From Halorubrum trapanicum (GTDB taxonomy: Archaea > Halobacteriota > Halobacteria > Halobacteriales > Haloferacaceae), in contig NZ_AP017569.1 in the NCBI RefSeq assembly GCF_002355655.1, positions 1,736,001 to 1,800,000 of the forward strand: 64,000 bases of DNA. The letters run 5' to 3'. This document shows positions 35,636-44,404 of the stretch, piece after piece. A program made the translations under genes and the position numbers. The notes beneath the pieces were generated by a model that searched no databases, was not told where the DNA came from, and saw nothing but the letters and a program-made list of their open reading frames with translations. How positions within the stretch are numbered: the stretch's first letter is position 1; each line of letters begins with the position of its first letter.

Positions 35636-35644
35636 GCCCCGTTC

Positions 35645-36535
35645 TCACTCCACCAGCCGCTCGATCTCGGTGACGAGGATGCCCGTCGCGCCGACGGAGC
35701 GCAGCTCCGAGATGGTCTCGAACACGTCGCGCTCGTCGACGACGGCGTGGACCGCCACCATCCCGTTCCCGTTCTCGTCGGCCTCGACGTCCATCACGGT
35801 CGGGCCGCCGAGCCCGGGGATCACCTCTTTCACCTCGTCGAGTCGCGCCTTCGGAGCGTTCATCATCAGGTAGCGGCGGCCGTCCGCCGCGAGGACGGAC
35901 TCGAAGGCGGTCACCACCTGCTCGACCTTCGGGTCGTCGACCACGTCCGGGCGGGCGAACAGCCGCACCGAGGAGTCGAGCACGTCGTCGATCACCGCCA
36001 GCCGATTCACCTTCAGCGTCGTCCCCGTCGAGGTGATGTCGACGATGGCGTCGGCCATGTCGACGTGCGGGGTCAGTTCCGTCGCGCCCGTCACGGTGAC
36101 CACGTCGGCGTCGACGGCCACGCGGTCGAGGTAGTCGCGGGTGACGTTCGGGAACTCGGTGGCGACGGTCTTGCCGGCCAGATCCTCGACGGCCGCCACG
36201 TCGCCGTCCTCCGGTGCCGCGAGGACGAGCTTACAGGAGCCGTAGCCTAAATCGAGCAGGTCGACGAGGTCGTCGTCGCCCGCCTCGTCTGCGGACTCTG
36301 CGACGCCGCCCGACTCGGCCGCTTGGTCGAGGCCGGTGACGCCGAGATCCGCGGCGCCGTCGCGGACGTACTCGGGGATGTCGGCCGCCCGCGCGAAAAG
36401 CACCGTCACGTCCTCGTCGACGGTGTCGGCGTACAGCTGGCGGTCGGCGGTCTCCTCGACGTGGAGCCCCGCGCGCTCCAACAGCGAGAGCGTCGGCTCG
36501 TGCAGGCGACCCTTGTTGGGGACGGCGATGCGCAT
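35645..36535 (-). CDS. hisG: ATP phosphoribosyltransferase (long form)
   Basis: This 296-residue enzyme catalyses the first step of histidine synthesis, joining ATP and PRPP. The N-terminal [24 protein letters not shown], the DLGVTGLDQ segment and the PRPP motif [10 protein letters not shown] are clear. The C-terminal 80 residues form the ACT-like regulatory domain ([11 protein letters not shown]...[27 protein letters not shown]), so it is the HisZ-independent long form. The ATG at 36533-36535 is the family start. Confidence 0.97.
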   Translation of the reverse strand: MRIAVPNKGRLHEPTLSLLERAGLHVEETADRQLYADTVDEDVTVLFARAADIPEYVRDGAADLGVTGLDQAAESGGVAESADEAGDDDLVDLLDLGYGSCKLVLAAPEDGDVAAVEDLAGKTVATEFPNVTRDYLDRVAVDADVVTVTGATELTPHVDMADAIVDITSTGTTLKVNRLAVIDDVLDSSVRLFARPDVVDDPKVEQVVTAFESVLAADGRRYLMMNAPKARLDEVKEVIPGLGGPTVMDVEADENGNGMVAVHAVVDERDVFETISELRSVGATGILVTEIERLVE

Positions 36536-36633
36536 ACGGAACGCGTCGCGGGGACAGGGGGAAACGTTTTCGTCCGATTGCGCGGCCTCTTCGGCAAAAC
36601 AGCTATGTCTATACGTGCGTAAAGCAAGCATAT

Positions 36634-36930
36634 ATGTCAAACGCCGATACGGGGTCCGACGACGGCGGCCCGGAGACGGTGCAGATCAACCTCCGTCTCG
36701 GGAAGCCGTTCCTCGACGACATCGACGCGACGTGGAAGGAGCAGGGGTTCAACTCCCGGAGCGAGTTCCTCCGGTACGCCGTCCGAGACGCCGTCAAACA
36801 CCCCGACTTCTCGCGGGAGGGATGGCGACAGATCGCGACGAGCGAGCACGAGCTCCGGACCGAGAGTTCCGAGCTCGTCTCGCGGGAGGAGGTTACGGAG
36901 ATGATCGACCGAGACGAGGACAGTGAGTGA
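36634..36930 (+). CDS. Ribbon-helix-helix DNA-binding protein
   Basis: This 98-residue protein has a CopG/MetJ-type fold. An acidic N-tail leads to a beta-strand [24 protein letters not shown], then [14 protein letters not shown], the second helix of the motif. The rest is acidic and probably forms an effector or dimer region. It is divergent from hisG across about 100 bp, so either could be controlled by it, but there is no direct evidence. Confidence 0.82.
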   Translation: MSNADTGSDDGGPETVQINLRLGKPFLDDIDATWKEQGFNSRSEFLRYAVRDAVKHPDFSREGWRQIATSEHELRTESSELVSREEVTEMIDRDEDSE

Positions 36931-36997
36931 GGATTGGACATGGGTGTTCGCGTCGCGTGCGGCCGACAATTGAGACGTGTAGGACGGAGAAATCGAT

Positions 36998-37285
36998 TGC
37001 GGTGGCGCGCGCCTCCGAGCGACCACAGGGCGCGAGGAGCGCGTGCGAGGGAGTCGCTGGCGGCTGACGCCGTCAGCGACGAGGCTGGGGAGGCGTGAGG
37101 TGCGGTTGCGGTGCGGGGCGGGACTCAAAGGGGCAGCCGCGAGGACGAAGCACGGCGCAGTAAGCACCGCAGCGAAGGAGCGCAAGCGACTGAGCGAGGA
37201 GCACAGCAAGCCGCGCGAGTCCTCGCGGCTGGGGCTTTGCCGGTGTTCGTCGCCGATCTATTCTCAACTATTTATAAGCGAGCCG
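36998..37285 (+). repeat. Interspersed structured repeat, copy E (inverted)
   Basis: Copy E runs in the opposite direction to copies A-D, core 36998-37240. P3 is 37019-37033 (GCGACC-aca-GGGCGC, one mismatch). P2 pairs GTCGCTG (37053-37059) with CAGCGAC (37074-37080). P1 pairs the arm starting AGCCGCGAGGAC at 37135 with the arm ending at 37230. The TTATAA unit after P1 sits at the same distance as in copies A-C and overlaps the end of the neighbouring membrane-protein gene. Confidence 0.85.
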
Positions 37286-37668
37286 CCGGTCGTGTCGAAT
37301 CTCCTTCTGACCAGCCAGTACGCGACTGGGAGACAGCCGGCGAACGCGATCGGCCACGTGGTCAACTGCGAGGTCGGATCGGGCGGCGACACGAGACTCC
37401 CGACGATCAATCCACCGAGACCGGCGATAACAACGGTGGCGGTGGCTCGCTCCAGTTGGGACGGCGACCACTCCCGAGACCGACTGCGACGCCACCACAG
37501 CAGGTAGTAGAACAACACGACGCCCGAAAGCGGTGCGAGAACCCCCCAAACGGCCGGATAGTCGCTCCCGCGAGCGTGGGCGTCAAAGTTGACCCAGACG
37601 CCGGACGCGAGCCAGACGAACAGGACGAGAGCCGCGCCGAACGCGGCGGCCGGTGTGAGGAGGGACAC
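37264..37668 (-). CDS. Membrane protein, unknown; 3' end in repeat copy E
   Basis: This 134-residue protein starts with GTG at 37666-37668. It has four hydrophobic segments (about 4-22, 37-53, 72-90 and 100-118), with a WWRRSRSRE loop in the middle. No family was recognised. Its last codons, encoding GGSLINS, run into the TTATAA unit of repeat copy E, which suggests that the repeat landed at, and replaced, the original gene end. Confidence 0.65.
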   Translation of the reverse strand: MSLLTPAAAFGAALVLFVWLASGVWVNFDAHARGSDYPAVWGVLAPLSGVVLFYYLLWWRRSRSREWSPSQLERATATVVIAGLGGLIVGSLVSPPDPTSQLTTWPIAFAGCLPVAYWLVRRRFDTTGGSLINS

Positions 37669-37796
37669 GGATGTGCGTTCAGCCCGATCGGTAATCGGTC
37701 TTCCCCCACGCGGAAACGTCCGCGCGAGACCGGTTTCGTCGCAGTCACCGACGTAGCCGCGCCGCTCAAGTGTCTCGCCGCCCAACGACGCGTATC

Positions 37797-39851
37797 GTGA
37801 GCGACGCCGACTCCCCCCTCTCCGAGGACCGCCCGACCGTCGACCGCCCCCTCCGCGTCGACGCCCCGTTCGAGCCCGCGGGCGACCAGCCGGAGGCGAT
37901 CGAAGGGTTGGTCGAGGGGTTCGAGTCGGGCGCCGACAAGCAGACCCTCCTCGGCGTGACCGGGTCCGGGAAGACGAACACCGTCTCGTGGGTCGCCGAG
38001 GAACTCGATCAACCCACCCTCGTGTTAGCACACAACAAGACGCTGGCGGCCCAGCTGTACGAGGAGTTCCGCGAGCTGTTCCCGGACAACGCGGTCGAGT
38101 ACTTCGTCTCGTACTACGACTACTACCAGCCGGAGGCGTACGTCGAGCAGACGGACACGTTCATCGACAAGGAGATGTCGATAAACGAGGAGATCGACCG
38201 CCTGCGCCACTCGGCGACGCGCTCCCTCCTCACCAGAGACGACGTGATCGTCGTCGCCTCGGTCTCTGCCATCTACGGCCTCGGCGACCCGCAGAACTAC
38301 CGGGACATGGCGCTGCGCCTCGAAGTCGGCGAGCAGATCGGCCGCGAGGAGCTGCTCGCCGACCTCGTCGACCTGAACTACGAGCGCAACGACGTGGACT
38401 TCACGCAGGGCACCTTCCGCGTCCGGGGCGACACCGTCGAGATCTACCCGATGTACGGCCGGTACGCGGTTCGCGTCGAGCTGTGGGGCGACGAGATCGA
38501 CCGCATGATCAAGGTCGATCCGATGCACGGTGAGGTCGTGAGCGAGGAGCCCGCCGTCATGCTCCACCCGGCGGAGCACTACTCGATCCCCGACGACAAG
38601 CTCGAACAGGCGATCGCGGAGATCGAGGATCTGATGGAGAAACGCGTCAGCTACTTCGAGCGGCAGGGGGACCTCGTGGCGGCCCAGCGCATCGAGGAAC
38701 GCACCACCTTCGACCTGGAGATGCTCCGCGAGGCGGGCTACTGCTCCGGAATCGAGAACTACTCCGTCCACATGGACGACCGCGAGTCGGGCGACGCCCC
38801 CTACACCCTGCTGGACTACTTCCCCGACGACTTCCTCACCGTCGTCGACGAGTCCCACCAGACGATCCCCCAGATCAAAGGCCAGTACGAGGGCGATAAA
38901 TCCCGCAAAGACTCGCTCGTCGAGAACGGGTTCCGGCTCCCGACCGCCTACGACAACCGACCCCTCACCTTCGAGGAGTTCGAGGAGAAGACGGACCGCA
39001 CGCTCTACGTGTCGGCGACGCCCGGCGACTACGAGCGCGAGACCTCCGACCGGATCGTCGAGCAGATCGTCCGCCCGACCCACCTCGTCGACCCGAAGGT
39101 GGAGGTGACGGAGGCGACGGGGCAGGTCGACGACCTCCTCGAACGCGTCGACGAGCGGATCGAGCGCGACGAGCGCGTGCTCGTCACCACGCTCACCAAG
39201 CGGATGGCGGAGGACCTCACGGAGTACCTGGAAGAGGCCGGCGTCGACGTGGCGTACATGCACGACGAGACGGACACCCTCGAACGCCACGAGATCATCC
39301 GCGACCTCCGCCTCGGAAACATCGACGTGCTCGTCGGCATCAACCTGCTCCGCGAGGGGCTCGACATCCCGGAGGTGAGCCTCGTCGCCATCCTCGACGC
39401 CGACCAGGAGGGATTCTTACGCTCCACCACCACCCTCGTCCAGACGATGGGGCGGGCCGCCCGCAACGTCAACGGCGAGGTCGTCCTCTACGCCGACGAG
39501 GTGACCGACTCGATGGAGGAAGCCATCGAGGAGACCCAGCGCCGCCGCGAGATCCAGCTGGAGTACAACGCCGAACACGGCTACGAGGCGACCACCATCG
39601 ACAAGCCGGTGAGCGAGACGAACCTCCCCGGCTCGAAGACGGACACCTCGTCGGTCAGCGTCGGCGACGTGGAGAGCGAAGACGAGGCGAAAGCGCAGAT
39701 CGAGGCGCTCGAAGACCGGATGGACGAGGCCGCGAGCAACCTGGAGTTCGAGCTGGCGGCCGACATCCGCGACCGGATCGCGGAGCTGCGGCGCGCCTTC
39801 GAGCTCGACGCGGGCGACGAGGGCGTCCCCGCGCCGGCCATGGACGAGTAA
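37797..39851 (+). CDS. uvrB: UvrABC excinuclease subunit B
   Basis: This protein of about 684 residues is UvrB, which verifies damage and hands DNA to UvrC. Visible motifs are the PAGDQPEAI start, Walker A TGSGKTNT, the beta-hairpin region [17 protein letters not shown], the DESH box ([11 protein letters not shown]), helicase motif VI (QTMGRAARN) and a C-terminal UVR motif ([25 protein letters not shown]). The GTG at 37797 is preferred because the protein then begins just before the conserved region; a GTG at 37770 is also possible. Confidence 0.97.
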   Translation: MSDADSPLSEDRPTVDRPLRVDAPFEPAGDQPEAIEGLVEGFESGADKQTLLGVTGSGKTNTVSWVAEELDQPTLVLAHNKTLAAQLYEEFRELFPDNAVEYFVSYYDYYQPEAYVEQTDTFIDKEMSINEEIDRLRHSATRSLLTRDDVIVVASVSAIYGLGDPQNYRDMALRLEVGEQIGREELLADLVDLNYERNDVDFTQGTFRVRGDTVEIYPMYGRYAVRVELWGDEIDRMIKVDPMHGEVVSEEPAVMLHPAEHYSIPDDKLEQAIAEIEDLMEKRVSYFERQGDLVAAQRIEERTTFDLEMLREAGYCSGIENYSVHMDDRESGDAPYTLLDYFPDDFLTVVDESHQTIPQIKGQYEGDKSRKDSLVENGFRLPTAYDNRPLTFEEFEEKTDRTLYVSATPGDYERETSDRIVEQIVRPTHLVDPKVEVTEATGQVDDLLERVDERIERDERVLVTTLTKRMAEDLTEYLEEAGVDVAYMHDETDTLERHEIIRDLRLGNIDVLVGINLLREGLDIPEVSLVAILDADQEGFLRSTTTLVQTMGRAARNVNGEVVLYADEVTDSMEEAIEETQRRREIQLEYNAEHGYEATTIDKPVSETNLPGSKTDTSSVSVGDVESEDEAKAQIEALEDRMDEAASNLEFELAADIRDRIAELRRAFELDAGDEGVPAPAMDE

Positions 39852-39997
39852 CGGTCGCCGTCGGCGCGCGTTGCCTCCCGGCGCCGTCGTCCCCGCCGCG
39901 ACCGTCGACGGCGCCCGCGCCGCCCCCGCCGCTCCGATTCTCAGTCCGCGTCACCGTGACGACGGGGTTTTTACCTCGCTGCGTCGCAGTCGGGCAC

Positions 39998-40528
39998 GTG
40001 TACCGTCGCGCGGTCGTCGCCGGCGCGCTCGCCGTCGCCACCGGCGGGTGCGTCGATCGCCTCCACGACGTCGCCGCCTCGACGCCCGGCGACCTCGGCG
40101 TGCGGAGCCGCTACGTCGACGGCAACCCGATGGTCGACGAACGCAGCGTCCTCGCCCGGCCCGAGGAGCTGGTGACGCACGCGGCCTCCTTCCGCTCCGC
40201 CGACGCGGCCCGGGGCGCGCTCAAGCCCGACGCGACCGAGTCCCGCGAGTTCGTCGAGCGCACCGACTTCGTCGACGACGGCGGCGACGCGGTCCTCGTG
40301 ATCGCTCAGCGGCTCACGGCGCCGGAGGTCAAACTCCGACTCGGCGGGATCAGCCGCACGGGCGACCGCTCGCTCCGGATCGCCGTCGACCGGAGCGGCG
40401 TCCGCGGCGAGATCGAGACCGACGAGCCGGTCGTGAAGACGCTCCTGTTGCGGCTCACCGACGAGCGCGGGCCGCCGGAGCGCGTGATCGTTGCCATCGG
40501 TGACGGGCGCGCCGGAATCACGGTGTGA
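39998..40528 (+). CDS. Putative lipoprotein
   Basis: This 176-residue protein starts with GTG and has a signal sequence with a lipobox-like ATGGC end (cysteine at about residue 18). It is therefore probably exported and lipid-anchored on the cell surface. The mature part is acidic and mostly beta-like (EVKLRLGGISRTGDRSLRIAVDRSGVRGEIETDEP). No family was recognised. There is no clear operon partner. Confidence 0.65.
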   Translation: MYRRAVVAGALAVATGGCVDRLHDVAASTPGDLGVRSRYVDGNPMVDERSVLARPEELVTHAASFRSADAARGALKPDATESREFVERTDFVDDGGDAVLVIAQRLTAPEVKLRLGGISRTGDRSLRIAVDRSGVRGEIETDEPVVKTLLLRLTDERGPPERVIVAIGDGRAGITV

Positions 40529-40604
40529 GTGCGCTCGGCCCGAGGCGCCCCTTCCTCGACTCGGTCCCGCGATCGTTTTGTGATCGGAACGCGTCCGACC
40601 CTCC

Positions 40605-41195
40605 ATGTCACTCCGCAGTCGGCTCCTCGGATCGGCCCTCCTCGTCGCCGCCGCCGCCGCGCTCGGGCTGGCCGGAACGGTCGCGCCCGGCTTCGTCCCC
40701 TCGCCGTCGTCGGCAGAGGGAATCGCCTTCGTCACCCCTTCGCCCGTCTCGTTCCTCGCCGCCCCCGCACTCCTCGCGGCCGGGTCGGTCCTGCTCGTCG
40801 GCGGCGCGGCCGCCGCGGGCGGCACCGAGCGCTCCGCGCGCGCCGCGCTGGTCGCGCCCGCGCTCGGCGCCGCCGCCGCGTTCGCGTTCGGCGTCGGTCT
40901 CGTACTCGCCCCCGCGTCGGTCCCCGAGACGGCGACAAATCCGGCGGCGCACGCGGCCCTCATCGGGCGGGGCAGCGGGATCGCCGCCGGCGCCGTCGTC
41001 GGTGCGGCCCTAGCGCCGGTGGTTCAGGCGACGATCACGGAGGACACCGGCGCGCTCCTCGCCGGCGCGGTCCTGTTACTGGTGGCGATCGCGGCGGGCG
41101 CGTCCGACCCCCTCTCGCTGGTCGCCGGCGGCGTCGGCGGCGCCGTCGCCGTCGCCCTCCTCTGGGCGGTCGACCCCGAGCGCTGGCGGCCCTGA
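40605..41195 (+). CDS. Membrane protein, unknown
   Basis: This 196-residue, Ala/Gly-rich protein has about six hydrophobic segments covering almost its whole length. It starts MSLRSRLLGSALLV at ATG 40605. The composition fits a haloarchaeal integral membrane protein; nothing points to a function. Conservation is uncertain because low-complexity Ala-rich frames can arise by chance in this genome, but the regular helix pattern supports it. Confidence 0.6.
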   Translation: MSLRSRLLGSALLVAAAAALGLAGTVAPGFVPSPSSAEGIAFVTPSPVSFLAAPALLAAGSVLLVGGAAAAGGTERSARAALVAPALGAAAAFAFGVGLVLAPASVPETATNPAAHAALIGRGSGIAAGAVVGAALAPVVQATITEDTGALLAGAVLLLVAIAAGASDPLSLVAGGVGGAVAVALLWAVDPERWRP

Positions 41196-41652
41196 GCGCC
41201 GGCGGCCCTGATTGCCGGCCCCGCTCGCTCGCCGCCGATCAGCTTCCCGGCCGCTCGCTCGCGGCTGGCTCTGAGTTCGCGCTTCTCGCCGAACCGCTCG
41301 TCGGAGCCCTCGCAATCGGACCAGCGCGGGGGTTCGACGCCGCCAGTTGGGTGCTGTCGCGATCGCCCGTCTCCGGAGATCACCGCGCAGTCCCCGTCTC
41401 GGCACCGCCCGTTCGCGGATCGGGGGACCGACCTCGATCTCCCGTTATGAAAGTTAGATTGTTATATTACAACTCTGTTGGTAATACTTATCCCAGTGGA
41501 GTCTGTGTGGTCCGATACGGTTCACACGGCTACACACACGGTACGCTGTGAGACCGTCTCCCGAGCGACACGACTGCGGTCGGACCCACCGGACTGACGA
41601 CAGACAGTGGCAGCGGCAATTCAACGCGATCGGTCACGTTCGAGACGGCCAA
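41196..41652. other. Intergenic region with the nrd promoter
   Basis: The first 240 bp are GC-rich with no convincing gene. From 41445 the DNA becomes AT-rich. It carries a near-palindrome at 41465-41486 and a TATA-like AATACTTATCC at 41484-41492, which would give a leader of about 135 nt before nrdB, long for a haloarchaeon. Confidence 0.5.
41465..41486 (+). promoter_or_regulatory. Palindromic operator candidate before nrdBA
   Basis: TATTACAAC-tct-GTTGGTAATA is a 9-10 bp inverted repeat with one bulged base, overlapping the TATA-like box. Its position fits a repressor site for the ribonucleotide reductase operon. It does not match the bacterial NrdR box in an obvious way. Confidence 0.5.
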
Positions 41653-42693
41653 ATGAGTGAAAGCGAAAACGCGAACACCAACGCGAACACCGACGCGAGT
41701 ACAGACACAGAGAGAGAGACGGACATCTTCTCGGAGCGAACACAGCTGAAGCCCTACGAGTACGGCGAGTTCCTCGACTACGTCGAGGCGATCCGGAACA
41801 GCTACTGGGTGCACACGGAGTTCAACTTCGACGGGGACGTCCAGGATTTCAAGGTCAACACGACGCCCGCCGAGCAGACGGTTATCAAGCGGACGATGTT
41901 GGCTATCGCGCAGATCGAGGTGCAGGTGAAGACGTTCTGGTCGGACATCTACGAGGAGATGCCCAAAGCCGAGGTCGGGAACGTGGGCATGACCTTCGCG
42001 GAAAGCGAGGTGCGGCACATGGACGCGTACAGTCACCTACTGGACGTCTTAGGGATCACGGACGACTTCGAGCAGGTGACCGAGGAGCCGGCGATCAAAG
42101 AGCGGATCGAGTACCTCGACCAGTATCTGGAGAAGAGCGAGAGCGACGACGAGCGGGAGTACGTGATGAGCATCCTGCTGTTCAGCGCGTTCGTCGAGCA
42201 CGTGTCGCTGTTCAGCCAGTTTCTCATCATGACGAGCTTCGACAAGCACGAAAAGAAGTTCACGGGGATAGCGAACGCCGTCGAAGCGACCAGCAAGGAG
42301 GAGCAGATTCACGGGCTGTTCGGGGTCGAGCTGGTGGAGACGATCAGAGCGGAGAACCCGGACCTCTTCGACGACGACTTCGAGGAGGACGTCCAGGAGG
42401 CCTGTCGGCAGGCCTACGAGGCGGAGACGGAGATTCTGGACTGGATATTCGCCGACGGCGAACTGGAGTTCCTCCCCCGGGCGCACGTCGACGTGTTCCT
42501 GCGAGACCGGTTCAATCAGAGCCTCGCAAACGTCGGCGTGGAACCGATATTCGAGACGGACGACGACCTGCTCGAGGAGACGCGCTGGTTCGACGAGGAC
42601 ATCATGATGACGAAGGATAACGACTTCTTCAGCAAGCGGTCGACCACGTACAACAAACACACGCAGAGCGTTACCGCGGAGGACATGTTCTAA
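41653..42693 (+). CDS. nrdB: Class I ribonucleotide reductase, beta subunit
   Basis: This 346-residue radical-generating subunit has the di-metal ligands in order: E89, E119, H122, E182, E217 and H220. The radical tyrosine is Y126, four residues after the histidine as in E. coli Y122. The first ligand is Glu rather than the more usual Asp. The C-terminal tail (SVTAEDMF) should dock on NrdA. The ATG at 41653 is followed by a Thr/Asn-rich acidic tail. Serine AGC and arginine AGA/AGG codons are common here but rare in neighbouring genes, which suggests transfer, perhaps from a virus or plasmid. Confidence 0.95.
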   Translation: MSESENANTNANTDASTDTERETDIFSERTQLKPYEYGEFLDYVEAIRNSYWVHTEFNFDGDVQDFKVNTTPAEQTVIKRTMLAIAQIEVQVKTFWSDIYEEMPKAEVGNVGMTFAESEVRHMDAYSHLLDVLGITDDFEQVTEEPAIKERIEYLDQYLEKSESDDEREYVMSILLFSAFVEHVSLFSQFLIMTSFDKHEKKFTGIANAVEATSKEEQIHGLFGVELVETIRAENPDLFDDDFEEDVQEACRQAYEAETEILDWIFADGELEFLPRAHVDVFLRDRFNQSLANVGVEPIFETDDDLLEETRWFDEDIMMTKDNDFFSKRSTTYNKHTQSVTAEDMF

Positions 42694-42695
42694 CG

Positions 42696-44384
42696 ATGGC
42701 ACAAACAGCACTCGACGGCGTTGCGGAACAGCATAATGAACCGTTTTACTGGCTGAACGAGGACAGCAGGGAGTTCCTCAGAGAGGGATACCTGATCGAG
42801 GGTGTCGAAGCGGAAGAGCGAGTCAGACAGATAGCGGAGCGCGCCGAAGAGATCCTCGGCGAGGAGGGCTTCGCGGACAGGTTCTACGAGTACATGAGCC
42901 GCGGCTTCTACAGCCTCGCCAGCCCGGTGTGGGCCAACTTCGGACTGGACAGAGGCCTCCCTATCAGCTGTTTCGGCAGCTACATGGAGGACAACATCGA
43001 GAGTATCCTCTACACCCAAGCCGAGGTGGGTGAGATGACCAAGCAGGGCGGCGGCACGAGCGGGTACTTCGGCGAGCTGCGGCCGCGGGGCAGTCAGATA
43101 ACGAACAACGGCAAGAGCAACGGGAGTTACAGCTTCACGGAGCTGTTCGACACGATCATTAACGTCATCAGCCAGGGCGAAACCCGGCGCGGGCAGTTCG
43201 CCGGCTACATCGACGTCGAACACGACGACCTGGAGGAGTGGCTCAACATCAAAACCGAGGGGGACCCGGTACAGGACATCTACTACGGCGTCATCGTCGG
43301 CGACGACTGGTTTCGGGCGATGATCGACGGCGACGAGGAGAAGCGGGAGACCTGGGCGGACATCATCGAGACCCGGATCAACGTCGGCGTTCCGTACATC
43401 ATCTTCCGGGGGAACATGAACGAGGGGAAGCCGCAGGTGTACAAGGACAAGGACTACCAGATAAACGCGTCCAACCTCTGTACCGAGATCGCGCTGCCGG
43501 CCACCGCCGACGAGAGCTTCGTCTGCTGTCTCTCGAGCATGAACGCGCTCCACTACGACGAGTGGAAGGACACCGACGCGGTGGAGACGCTGACCCGGTT
43601 CCTCGACGCGGTGATGGAGGAGTTCATCCAGCGCACGGAGGGAGTCCGGTTCATGGAGCGGGCCGTGCGGTTCGCGAAGCGACACAGGGCGATCGGGATC
43701 GGCGTCCTCGGGTGGCACAGCTACCTCCAGAGTAACATGATCCCCTTCGACAGCATGGAGGCGATGGAGAAGAACGAGGAGATATTCCGGACGATCAGAG
43801 AGCGGAGCTACGAGGCGAGCGAGGCGCTCGCCGACGAGTTCGGGGAGCCGGCGGTTCTCGAGGGGTACGGCAGGCGGAACACGACGACGATGAGCGTGGC
43901 GCCGACGAAATCGAGCAGCGTCATTCTGGGGCAGGTCAGTCCGAGCATCGAGCCGCTGAAGTCGAACTACTTCGTGCGCGACGGTGCGAAGCTGAAGTCG
44001 ACGCAGAAGAACAGATTCCTACAGGCGCTGCTGGCGGAGCGGGGTAAAGACACCCGCGAGGTCTGGGACAGCATCGCGAATAAGGACGGGAGCGTCCAAC
44101 ACCTCGACTGTCTGACGGACAAAGAGAAGGAGGTGTTCAAGACGTTCGCCGAGATACCGCAGATGGCGATCATCAACCAGGCGGCACAGCGACAGAAACA
44201 CATCGACCAGGCACAGAGCGTGAACGTCTCCATCGACCCGAGCGAAGTGAGCGTCAAGGAGATCAATCAGCTCTACATAGAAGCCTGGAAGAAAGGAGTC
44301 AAGAGCCTCTACTACCAGCACAGCGTGAACGCCGCACAGAAATTCAGTCGAGATATTCTCGAGTGTCGGGCCTGTGAGAGCTGA
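42696..44384 (+). CDS. nrdA: Class I ribonucleotide reductase, alpha subunit (short, no ATP cone)
   Basis: This 562-residue catalytic subunit begins 3 bp after the nrdB stop codon starts its gap, so the two form an operon. The active site is complete: C92 and C277/C278 as the redox pair, the N260-x-C262-x-E264 radical centre, a YY pair in VKSLYYQHS and a C-terminal CxxC (557-560). It lacks the N-terminal ATP cone and is about 200 residues shorter than E. coli NrdA, so the usual dATP feedback is probably absent. Codon use is as atypical as in nrdB. Most haloarchaea rely on class II NrdJ. Confidence 0.95.
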   Translation: MAQTALDGVAEQHNEPFYWLNEDSREFLREGYLIEGVEAEERVRQIAERAEEILGEEGFADRFYEYMSRGFYSLASPVWANFGLDRGLPISCFGSYMEDNIESILYTQAEVGEMTKQGGGTSGYFGELRPRGSQITNNGKSNGSYSFTELFDTIINVISQGETRRGQFAGYIDVEHDDLEEWLNIKTEGDPVQDIYYGVIVGDDWFRAMIDGDEEKRETWADIIETRINVGVPYIIFRGNMNEGKPQVYKDKDYQINASNLCTEIALPATADESFVCCLSSMNALHYDEWKDTDAVETLTRFLDAVMEEFIQRTEGVRFMERAVRFAKRHRAIGIGVLGWHSYLQSNMIPFDSMEAMEKNEEIFRTIRERSYEASEALADEFGEPAVLEGYGRRNTTTMSVAPTKSSSVILGQVSPSIEPLKSNYFVRDGAKLKSTQKNRFLQALLAERGKDTREVWDSIANKDGSVQHLDCLTDKEKEVFKTFAEIPQMAIINQAAQRQKHIDQAQSVNVSIDPSEVSVKEINQLYIEAWKKGVKSLYYQHSVNAAQKFSRDILECRACES

Positions 44385-44404
44385 CCGCTAACCCGTAGTC
44401 GGGC

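Noticed and set aside
37121-37140. Similarity of GTGGGACTCAAAG in the repeat to the end of haloarchaeal CRISPR repeats
   Set aside because: Only a short partial likeness; context is a hairpin linker, not an array.
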